This document shows positions 53,107-59,765 of a stretch of DNA of 64,000 bases, in pieces. The number at the start of each line of letters is the position of its first letter. Position 1 is the stretch's first letter. The notes beneath the pieces were generated by a model. That model was not told the origin of the DNA. It saw only the letters and a program-made list of their open reading frames with translations, and ran no database searches. This stretch comes from Bacteroidales bacterium UBA4893 (GTDB lineage Bacteria > Bacteroidota > Bacteroidia > Bacteroidales > P3), in assembly GCA_002399025.1 (NCBI GenBank), contig DHCV01000013.1, positions 4,418 through 68,417 of the forward strand, in the 5' to 3' direction. The translations under genes were made by a program, and so were the position numbers.

Positions 53107-53862
53107 ATGAAAACTAAATTTGAAGTTGAGGTTTGTGTTGATTCAATTGAATCGGCAATTGTAGCTGAAAATGCTGGAGCAAATAGAATTGAGCTTTGTT
53201 CATCTTTGGCAGAAGGGGGCTTAACACCTTCTTATGCATTAATAGCACTTGCAAAGGGAAAATTAAATATCCCAATTATGGCAATGATACGTCCAAGAGC
53301 AGGGGATTTTTACTATTCTGAACTTGAATTTGAAGTGATGAAAAAAGATATTCTTTGTTGCAAGGAATTGAATGTTGATGGAGTTGTTTTTGGAATGCTA
53401 ACCCCTCAAGGGAAAGTTGACAAGGAAAGGACAAAAGAATTAGTTACTCTTGCCAATCCTATGAAGGTTTGTTTTCATAGAGCAATTGATATGACTAATA
53501 ACTATTTTGAAGCGTTTGAAGATATAATTGAATGTGGTTGTACAAGAGTTCTGACTTCTGGAAAAGAGAATAAGGCTGTTTTGGGATTAGATAATATTGC
53601 CAAAATTCAACTTGACTCCAAAGGAAGAATAGAAGTGATGGCAGGCTCAGGAGTTAGTGCTGATAATGCAAAAGAAATATACTCCAAAACCATGATTAAT
53701 CATTTCCATTTAAGTGCAAAAACAATTAAAGAAAGCAAAATGGAATATAGAAACAAAGGTGTGAGTATGTCAGATGATGATTTCAATAAGGAATATGATA
53801 TTCCATTTACCGACTCAAAGAAGATAGAAGCAATAATTGAAGTATTAAAGGAATTAATCTAA
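53107..53862 (+). CDS. cutC: CutC family protein
   Basis: 251 residues, TIM barrel. VCVDSIESAIVAENAGANRIEL, the signature SLAEGGLTPSYALI, MIRPRAGDFYYSELE, VDGVVFGMLTPQG, VCFHRAIDMTNN, CTRVLTSGKENKAVLG and VMAGSGVSADN are all CutC-typical. It was named for copper homeostasis, but the biochemical role is disputed. It lies 3 nt after the GSCFA gene and ends at a shared bidirectional terminator. Confidence 0.92.
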   Translation: MKTKFEVEVCVDSIESAIVAENAGANRIELCSSLAEGGLTPSYALIALAKGKLNIPIMAMIRPRAGDFYYSELEFEVMKKDILCCKELNVDGVVFGMLTPQGKVDKERTKELVTLANPMKVCFHRAIDMTNNYFEAFEDIIECGCTRVLTSGKENKAVLGLDNIAKIQLDSKGRIEVMAGSGVSADNAKEIYSKTMINHFHLSAKTIKESKMEYRNKGVSMSDDDFNKEYDIPFTDSKKIEAIIEVLKELI

Positions 53863-53890
53863 TAAGGAACAAATTTTTTATTCCTTATTA
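53860..53890. terminator. Shared hairpin between convergent cutC and propeller genes
   Basis: TAATAAGGAA (53860-53869) pairs with TTCCTTATTA (53881-53890) over an A/T loop. It spans the cutC stop codon and abuts the stop of the opposing gene, so it may end both transcripts. There is no long U run beyond the stem, so termination strength is uncertain. Confidence 0.5.
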
Positions 53891-55435
53891 TTAATCCTCT
53901 CTTTTAACAATTTGATTAAGGTCAATCTCTAAAAGGCTATTTTCGTTTTTACCATAAAGTTTTCCTTGACTAATTATGGCATAATAGAAGTTAGGCAGGT
54001 GTAAAACAGGTGTTCCTTCTTTGTTTATCAATATTGTTAGAGTGTCTTGAGTTAAAATTTCAAATTCATTATATTTTGAATCCAAAAAATAAAGCTCCTC
54101 ATAAGGTTTTTCTTCAATGGTTTCAAAGCGAGAATTTAATAATTGGATATAACCAGTTGAGAAAGTAATACAATAGTTGTTTTTCTCCTCTTTAATCAAT
54201 GGTTGATAAATTGAATTATTGTTATAATAAACATTACTATCAACAAAAGAAGTTATATTCCCATAATTCTTAGTGTTAAACTTTCTATTTGAGATAAATT
54301 CTCCATCAATTAAACTATATTGTGAAATTCCATTGTCGTAAAGAAAGATAATTCTATCCTTTTTTATTTTATAATCCAAAACAGACTCTCCTTCCAACAT
54401 AAGAGAGTAAATTAAATTTCCATTACTTTCATTATATGCCTTAAGATATGGCTTCCCGTATTCAATCTTTTTGCCTTCTTTCTTTGCATAACCATAATTG
54501 ACCATATAAAGAACAGAATCCTTCTTAAATAGATTTGAATGGCTAATATCTTTTTTAGCTAATTCCACTTCCCATAAAGTTTTGGTTTCATTATCTATTT
54601 TAGATAGTTTTTTTCTTGAAGCAAAGAAAATGGCTGAAGAATCAATTAGTACATTGGAACGAATATTATTCACAACGCTTGGCTCTACATCAGGAATTTC
54701 GTAGGAGTCTATCAATATTGCTAAAGCAATACTTGCTGCAGAAACAATAATAACTCCAGTATAATCCTTATCGTCAGTTGTGGCTTTAAAGTCTATACCT
54801 TTCCCATCATTAATATTAAGGGTATGAAAGCCATTAGCATAAATTAAATATAAAGAATCGTTAACAGATTGAATATCCTCCCAACCATTCTCATTTTCAA
54901 TTTCCCTTTTCCAAAGAGAATTTCCAGTGGAAATGTCAATGGCTTCAAGCTTTTTTGAGTTTTGGGAATTTGGATAAGTTAATGCAATTTTCTTTTTTGG
55001 AATAGAATAGTAAAGATTTCTATCTGAATGCCACAATTCTTTTCCATTGCGAATATTCCAAAGTTCAATATCGTTGTTTGCATAATAAACCAAAAGAGAA
55101 TCAAGTTGATAGAAATTATGATTGTCGTAAGAAATAGTTTTATTCCATAATATCTCATTCTTATCAAAATCAAATACTAATATATTCCCTTCTGATTTGT
55201 ATTCCTTTTTATTCTTAGCGAGCTTTCTTAATGATATGGTTGTAGTGTTTGAAGAGGAGTCTATATAAAAGTTATAAACTCTATCCTCAAAAGTATATAC
55301 CTTAGCTTTAATATCAGTATTTGTAATTAAATTCTTTGTGAGAATAGTATCTGAAGTTAAATTTATAGCCTCTTTTTGAGAAAAAGATTGCTGAGTAAAG
55401 ATAAGTGTTAGAAAAGCTATTAAAAGAACTCTCAT
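53891..55435 (-). CDS. PQQ-like beta-propeller protein with one internal hydrophobic segment
   Basis: 514 residues with signal peptide MRVLLIAFLTLIFTQQSFSQ. Repeated blade motifs are DKNEILWNKTISYD, IRNGKELWHSDRNLYY, STGNSLWKREIEN, NETKTLWEVELAKK and ESNGNLIYSLMLEGE, the W-x-x-x-[IL] pattern of PQQ/BamB-type propellers. An internal hydrophobic run (GVIIVSAASIALAILIDSYE, near residue 225) interrupts the propeller and is odd for a periplasmic protein; it may be a loop that touches the membrane. Possible roles include scaffold or signal sensing. No partner is evident: the next gene (TM2 protein) is 11 nt upstream and may be in one transcript. Confidence 0.65.
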   Translation of the reverse strand: MRVLLIAFLTLIFTQQSFSQKEAINLTSDTILTKNLITNTDIKAKVYTFEDRVYNFYIDSSSNTTTISLRKLAKNKKEYKSEGNILVFDFDKNEILWNKTISYDNHNFYQLDSLLVYYANNDIELWNIRNGKELWHSDRNLYYSIPKKKIALTYPNSQNSKKLEAIDISTGNSLWKREIENENGWEDIQSVNDSLYLIYANGFHTLNINDGKGIDFKATTDDKDYTGVIIVSAASIALAILIDSYEIPDVEPSVVNNIRSNVLIDSSAIFFASRKKLSKIDNETKTLWEVELAKKDISHSNLFKKDSVLYMVNYGYAKKEGKKIEYGKPYLKAYNESNGNLIYSLMLEGESVLDYKIKKDRIIFLYDNGISQYSLIDGEFISNRKFNTKNYGNITSFVDSNVYYNNNSIYQPLIKEEKNNYCITFSTGYIQLLNSRFETIEEKPYEELYFLDSKYNEFEILTQDTLTILINKEGTPVLHLPNFYYAIISQGKLYGKNENSLLEIDLNQIVKRED

Positions 55436-55446
55436 AAATTGGAATT

Positions 55447-55785
55447 TTAATTCATTGTAACGTAATTGCCGTCCTTGTCTTTAAATTGTCCTAAGATAAT
55501 AAATATAATATCCACAATATACCAAATTCCAAAACCGCCACATGTTATAATCATCAATATAGCAGTTCCATATTTTCCGTGATAGAATCTATGTGCTCCA
55601 AAATAACCCAAAATAACGCAAAGCAAAAGAGTTATTAGCCACTGAGAATTCATTTCTGCATTAATTTTTTGTGGATTATTGTTTGAGAAACGGCTTTGTC
55701 TTTCACCACATTTAGGACAGGTTTCTGCTTGTTTGTCAATAATTGCACCGCAGTTATGACAATACTTTTCATAATCTTTTTTCAT
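55447..55785 (-). CDS. TM2-domain membrane protein with N-terminal zinc ribbon
   Basis: 112 residues from ATG 55785; an earlier in-frame codon at 55809 falls inside the TATCTTTG box and is rejected. A zinc-ribbon (YCHNCGAIIDKQAETCPKCG) is followed by a TM2 domain: two helices (WLITLLLCVILGYFGAHRFY and AILMIITCGGFGIWYIVDII) with the conserved G-x-H-R-F-Y-G/K segment between them and a DKDGN tail. Function unknown. It precedes the propeller gene by 11 nt and is probably co-transcribed. Confidence 0.85.
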   Translation of the reverse strand: MKKDYEKYCHNCGAIIDKQAETCPKCGERQSRFSNNNPQKINAEMNSQWLITLLLCVILGYFGAHRFYHGKYGTAILMIITCGGFGIWYIVDIIFIILGQFKDKDGNYVTMN

Positions 55786-55806
55786 AATGATATTTATTTG
55801 ATTTGG

Positions 55807-55814
55807 CAAAGATA
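55807..55814 (-). promoter_or_regulatory. -7 promoter box of the TM2-domain gene
   Basis: Reads TATCTTTG on the minus strand, 21 nt before the ATG at 55785. It decides the start of that gene. Confidence 0.6.
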
Positions 55815-56015
55815 GAAAAAAGATTCTAAACTTTAAATGAATTTTTTGGGTTTCATTTTGTTAATCTATCGATAAAGATATTTTTTTCGGCAAAAAAGAT
55901 ATTTATATTTTATGTCTGTAGTCTGAAAATAAATTTGTATATTTGCATATCAAAATTACTCTAAATAAATTCAGTAGAGTTAAATTAAAGAAATATCCCT
56001 AAAATTTATTAAAAT

Positions 56016-56163
56016 AAAAGATGCACATCTTTTACCCCGAAAGATGTGCATCTTTCTATGTGAATGATGTGCATCTTTGCACAATTAAATCCTTGTTTTA
56101 ATAATTTATATCCTTGTTTTAGTGAAATAACTCCTTATTATATTTCGCTAACTCCTTATTTTA
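56016..56163. repeat. Intergenic array B: three AAAGATG-TG-CATCTTT palindromes and four TCCTTRTTWTA units, about 21-23 bp period
   Basis: AAAAGATGCACATCTTTT (56016-56033, 8-bp arms), GAAAGATGTGCATCTTTC (56039-56056, 8-bp arms) and ATGATGTGCATCTT (56064-56077) have centres at 56024.5, 56047.5 and 56070.5. They are followed by TCCTTGTTTTA at 56090 and 56111, TCCTTATTATA at 56132 and TCCTTATTTTA at 56153, exactly 21 bp apart. The array fills the middle of the 556-bp divergent gap between the TM2 gene and rsgA. No gene is seen there. TCCTTATTTT and TCCTTGTTT cores recur in the other arrays. Confidence 0.75.
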
Positions 56164-56327
56164 TTTTCATAACTTAAGCCTTTTTCGAAGTAAGATTGCA
56201 TCAAAGGAGATTATACCCAAATTCCAATATTTTTTCATCTCATTTAGAGTACATTTATTGAGTAATGTAGAATTTCTTTCCTCAAACTATTATCTAATAT
56301 TTTAACTCCCAACATCAGAAATTTTAA

Positions 56328-56335
56328 TACCTTTG
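56328..56335 (+). promoter_or_regulatory. -7 promoter box of rsgA, leaving almost no leader
   Basis: TACCTTTG matches TAnnTTTG and ends 6 nt before the rsgA ATG at 56342. Transcription from this box would start at or next to the initiation codon. Its last bases contain the in-frame TTG that a longer rsgA would use. Confidence 0.6.
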
Positions 56336-56341
56336 CAATCT

Positions 56342-57283
56342 ATGTTAGAAGGAAAAGTTATTAAGACAACGGGGAGTTTTTATACGGTTAGAACTGAAAA
56401 TGGAGAGGTTTTTGACTGTAGGATAAAAGGGAATTTTAGGATAAAGAATATTAAATCAACAAATCCTATTGCTGTAGGAGATATGGTTGATTTTATAACA
56501 TCTACCGAAACTTCCGATGGACTTATTACCAATATACACGAAAGAAAAAATACTCTTGTACGTCGCTCCGTAAATCTTTCAAAACGTTCTCACGTCATTG
56601 CAGCCAATGTTGATATAGCTTTTTTGGTTGTAACCATTGCCTTTCCTCGAACACCAACTGGTTTTATTGATAGATTTTTAGTTACAACTGAGGCTCACCA
56701 AATACCAACAATAATTGTTTTTAACAAGATTGATATTTACGACGAAGAGTTAAGGGAATATGCAAATGAAATAAAGAGTATATATGAAAGAGTAGGATAC
56801 AAGTGTATTGAGGTTTCTGCTCTTAAGGGAGATAATATTGAGGAGTTAAGGCAGTTGATGAAGGATAAAACTACTCTTTTTTCTGGTCATAGTGGAGTTG
56901 GAAAATCGGCTTTAATAAATGCTATTGATAGTAATTTGAATCTTAGAACAGGAGATATTTCTTTAACTCATTTAAAAGGAACTCACACAACTACGTTTGC
57001 AGAAATGTTCCCTTTGAGTTTTGGAGGAGATATTATTGACACTCCTGGTGTTAAGAGTTTTGGAATGTTTGATTTCCAAAAAGAAGAAGTTGGATTATGT
57101 TTTCCAGAAATGAGGGAAAGACTTAAAGATTGCCAATACTATAATTGTACTCATGAGCATGAGCCTAAATGTGCCATTAAGGAAGCTGTTGAAAAAGGAG
57201 AGATTAGTGTTGAAAGGTATATAAACTATCTTAATATTATGCACGGAGAAGAGTTAAAGATAGAAAAATGGGAGGATAAGTAA
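56342..57283 (+). CDS. rsgA: Ribosome small-subunit-dependent GTPase RsgA
   Basis: 313 residues (MLEGKVIKTTGSFYTVRTEN). An OB-fold (about 1-70) precedes a circularly permuted GTPase with order G4 FNKIDIYD, G5 EVSALKGD, G1 FSGHSGVGKSALINA, G2/switch (GTHTTT) and G3 DTPGVKSFG, and then a zinc knuckle CQYYNCTHEHEPKC. It checks and releases factors from the maturing 30S subunit. It starts a plus-strand run with dtd (3 nt gap) and a small membrane protein. Confidence 0.96.
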   Translation: MLEGKVIKTTGSFYTVRTENGEVFDCRIKGNFRIKNIKSTNPIAVGDMVDFITSTETSDGLITNIHERKNTLVRRSVNLSKRSHVIAANVDIAFLVVTIAFPRTPTGFIDRFLVTTEAHQIPTIIVFNKIDIYDEELREYANEIKSIYERVGYKCIEVSALKGDNIEELRQLMKDKTTLFSGHSGVGKSALINAIDSNLNLRTGDISLTHLKGTHTTTFAEMFPLSFGGDIIDTPGVKSFGMFDFQKEEVGLCFPEMRERLKDCQYYNCTHEHEPKCAIKEAVEKGEISVERYINYLNIMHGEELKIEKWEDK

Positions 57284-57286
57284 TTT

Positions 57287-57739
57287 ATGAGAGTTGTTAT
57301 TCAAAAAGTAAGTAAAGCAAGTGTTACAATAGATAATTGTCTTAAAAGTACAATTGGAAAAGGAATGCTTATTCTTTTGGGAATTGAGGATTTAGACACA
57401 GTGGAAGATATTAATTGGTTATGCGAAAAAATTTGCAAACTCAGGATATTTAATGATGAGAATGGGGTAATGAATATTCCGATTACAGAAATTGATGGAG
57501 AAATTTTGTTAGTCAGCCAATTTACTTTGCATGCAAGCGTTAAGAAAGGGAATAGACCAACTTATATTAGAGCATCTAAACCCGATTTTGCAATTCCAAT
57601 GTATGAGAAGTTTATTGACAAACTTCAAAATGAATTGGGAAAGGAAGTACAAAGAGGAGTCTTTGGTGCAGATATGCAAGTTGAATTAATTAACGATGGA
57701 CCTGTAACAATAGTTATTGATTCAAAAAATAAAGAATAA
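57287..57739 (+). CDS. dtd: D-aminoacyl-tRNA deacylase
   Basis: 150 residues. MRVVIQKVSKASVTID, the LLGIEDLDT segment, the catalytic SQFTLHA and the cross-subunit proofreading motif NDGPVTI are all intact. It hydrolyses D-amino acids (and Gly from tRNA-Ala) mischarged on tRNA. It lies 3 nt after rsgA. Confidence 0.96.
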   Translation: MRVVIQKVSKASVTIDNCLKSTIGKGMLILLGIEDLDTVEDINWLCEKICKLRIFNDENGVMNIPITEIDGEILLVSQFTLHASVKKGNRPTYIRASKPDFAIPMYEKFIDKLQNELGKEVQRGVFGADMQVELINDGPVTIVIDSKNKE

Positions 57740-57752
57740 AAATTATAGACTT

Positions 57753-58001
57753 ATGGAAACCTTAATAACATTATTTTTAATAACAGCAATACTACTGCTT
57801 TTAAGCTTTTGTTTCATTGGAATTAAGATGTTTTTGAAGAAGGGAGGAGAGTTCAAGAAGCAATGTTCGAGCGTTGACCCCTTAACCGGAGAAAGAATTG
57901 GTTGCACCTGTGGAAAGAAATCAGTTTACGATGAGTGTAAATCTCCAAAAAAATACTCCCCATTAGAAATTAATAAAGAACTATTGGACGAAACTAAATA
58001 A
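57753..58001 (+). CDS. Small single-span membrane protein with Cys-rich tail, NqrM-like
   Basis: 82 residues from ATG 57753; an earlier in-frame start would overlap the dtd 3' end. One N-terminal transmembrane helix (about 4-28), then a cytoplasm- or periplasm-facing tail with four cysteines at 38, 51, 53 and 62 (KKQCSSVDP, RIGCTCGKK, YDECKSP). The helix plus C-x12-C-x-C-x8-C layout recalls NqrM (DUF539), which helps insert iron into the Na+-pumping NADH:quinone reductase, and similar short proteins annotated only as membrane proteins in Bacteroidota. No nqr genes are present in the window, so this is a tentative resemblance. Confidence 0.6.
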   Translation: METLITLFLITAILLLLSFCFIGIKMFLKKGGEFKKQCSSVDPLTGERIGCTCGKKSVYDECKSPKKYSPLEINKELLDETK

Positions 58002-58036
58002 AAAAGCCATCAGCTATTAACTGATGACTTTTTTTT
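58001..58036 (+). terminator. Terminator of the rsgA-dtd unit
   Basis: AAAAAGCCATCAG pairs with CTGATGACTTTTT (one C-A mismatch) over a 7-nt loop, followed by a run of T. It begins at the stop codon of the small membrane protein gene. Confidence 0.8.
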
Positions 58037-58061
58037 AGGAAACTAAATTCAATATTAGAAA

Positions 58062-58610
58062 TTAGAATTTGTGAGAAACTCCAATAGTTCCGTAAGCTAT
58101 ACCATATCCTGTTTCAACATAAATAGCCCATTTTGGATTGAAATAATAACGAGCACCAGCAAACCAGCTAAAGTAGAAGCCACCATAGCTTTCAGGATTA
58201 GAAGGAATGTTACCCCAATTTCCATAAGTTGAAGTGGTTGAAATATTCCATCCTAACATTAAACCTGAATATACTTCCAAATTCTTTACAAAAGTATAAT
58301 TCAAATGAGCTCTTGGTCCAATAATAAATTGAGTGAACCTCCAACCTAAGTCAGTATTATTCCAATATAAAAAATCTTCTTTCCAGGTACGGAAACCTAA
58401 GTATCCACCAATCCCAAAATTTAATCCTTTAACATCAAAGATGTTATTTTTTACTCCTTGAGAGTAAGAAACTTCAATTGGAAGGCCATAGCTACCAAAT
58501 CCAATACCAACATTTCCAACTTTGCTCCCTTTTTGGAAAACAGGAGTTTGGGCAGATGCTGTAAAAGCAAACCCTAAAGCTAAAATAGCTACAAAAATAA
58601 TTTTTTTCAT
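58062..58610 (-). CDS. Small outer-membrane beta-barrel protein
   Basis: 182 residues with signal peptide MKKIIFVAILALGFAFTASAQ. Repeated amphipathic strands (VGNVGIGFGSYGLPIEVSYS, LNFGIGGYLGFRTW, FIGPRAHLNYTFV, GFYFSWFAGARYYFNPKWAI) end in IAYGTIGVSHKF with a terminal Phe, as expected of a Bam-inserted barrel of eight or so strands. Function unknown. The next gene upstream (also a barrel) is 66 nt away in the same direction; the two may be relatives. Confidence 0.75.
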   Translation of the reverse strand: MKKIIFVAILALGFAFTASAQTPVFQKGSKVGNVGIGFGSYGLPIEVSYSQGVKNNIFDVKGLNFGIGGYLGFRTWKEDFLYWNNTDLGWRFTQFIIGPRAHLNYTFVKNLEVYSGLMLGWNISTTSTYGNWGNIPSNPESYGGFYFSWFAGARYYFNPKWAIYVETGYGIAYGTIGVSHKF

Positions 58611-58676
58611 ATTTATTAAGTTATATATTTTTCCCCTACTCTATTAAGGTTTTTCGGGTTACACCTATTGTCTTTA

Positions 58677-59348
58677 TTAGAATCTATATCCAAAAGTCAG
58701 ACTCAAAGCATTATTTTTCTTTAAGATATTGTCCTTTGGTGCTATATCAATTAAACCTAAATCATAGTTTATTTCAACTAAATATTTATTTGTAAACTCT
58801 AAACCAATACCAACTCTTGCTCCAAAATCAAATGCGTCATGGCTATGGAAGTAGTTTGCTAAAGTATTCTCAATATTGTCTATGAAAAAATCAGTTGTGT
58901 AACTATTCTCAAGTGAACCAACCTTATTGTCATATTTTTGTTTTCCACCTACACCATAAGCAAGATAAACTCCTGCATTAGCATAAGGTTTAATATCTCC
59001 TATTTCAAAACCAACTCCAAATACGATTGGAATATTAATGTACATTGGAGAAGATTTCCAAGTTTCTTTTGTAGTTACTCCTAAAGCAGTTACTTCATTT
59101 TTTTCATAAGAACCTTTTGTGAAGAATAAAAAATGAGCTTTAATAAATAAGTTATCAGTTATTGAGTAATCAACAAATGCACCTGCTTGAAATCCTAATA
59201 AGTAATCAGAACTTTTCTTTACTGTCGGTGTTTCTGAATAAATGTTTGAAAGGTTTCCACCTACCTCAACACCGAATCCAAGTTTTTGTGCATTTGCAGT
59301 AAAAGTAAAGCTGATAGCTATAACAGCTAATAAAAATATTTTTTTCAT
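58677..59348 (-). CDS. PorT-type outer-membrane beta-barrel protein
   Basis: 223 residues with signal peptide MKKIFLLAVIAISFTFTANAQ. LGFGVEVGGNLSNIYS, SSDYLLGFQAGAFVDYSITDNLF, YINIPIVFGVGFEIGDIKPYANAGVYLAYGVGG and a C-terminal NALSLTFGYRF are typical of the Bacteroidota outer-membrane beta-barrel (PF13568-like) family. It is not enough to call the T9SS component PorT itself. Possible -7 box TATTTTTG on the minus strand at 59421-59428. Confidence 0.78.
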   Translation of the reverse strand: MKKIFLLAVIAISFTFTANAQKLGFGVEVGGNLSNIYSETPTVKKSSDYLLGFQAGAFVDYSITDNLFIKAHFLFFTKGSYEKNEVTALGVTTKETWKSSPMYINIPIVFGVGFEIGDIKPYANAGVYLAYGVGGKQKYDNKVGSLENSYTTDFFIDNIENTLANYFHSHDAFDFGARVGIGLEFTNKYLVEINYDLGLIDIAPKDNILKKNNALSLTFGYRF

Positions 59349-59765
59349 CTTCTTAAATTTTTTAAATTTACTCTACTCGTAAGGCTTTTCAAGACCCGCC
59401 ATTTAGTTAGTTTAACGCTACAAAAATAACTATATTTTCCAATTGCAGTATTTTATTATAGCCTATTTTTGTTTTAATTAGCTTAATTAATTGAAAAACA
59501 AGAATTAGTTATTTAGGGTAGAATAAACAATAATATCAAAATCGTTCCAAAAATATTGAGAAGTTTAAGCATAAAGCACAATAAAAATATTGTCAATTTG
59601 AGCCCTTAAAGGGGATTTACTTTGAGATATTGAATTAAACAATACCTGCATAGTTCTAATATGTTTATTTATATATGGAAATTAGGATTAAATTGTAGAA
59701 ATTAAGGTTTTTCTCGTATCTTTGCAAACTAAATGGAAGAGATTTTATAACGATAAAACTTATAA
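59349..59765. other. 417-bp divergent intergenic region before lepA
   Basis: AT-rich with no credible gene. It contains two short palindromes, ACAATA-AAAA-TATTGT (59578-59593) and CCCTTAAAGGG (59603-59613), whose centres are 22.5 bp apart, and two related A-rich segments at 59678 and 59698 20 bp apart. These could be a decayed relative of the arrays elsewhere, but the evidence is weak. A lepA -7 box lies at 59717-59724. Confidence 0.4.
59717..59724 (+). promoter_or_regulatory. -7 promoter box of lepA
   Basis: TATCTTTG, with ATTG 21 bp upstream (59692-59695) as a possible -33 element. ATG at 59766. Confidence 0.6.

Noticed and set aside
55938..55945. TATATTTG box on the plus strand upstream of array B
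   Set aside because: It matches TAnnTTTG but has no correctly spaced -33 element and no gene for 400 bp. In such AT-rich sequence it may be chance, although a transcript across the array cannot be excluded.
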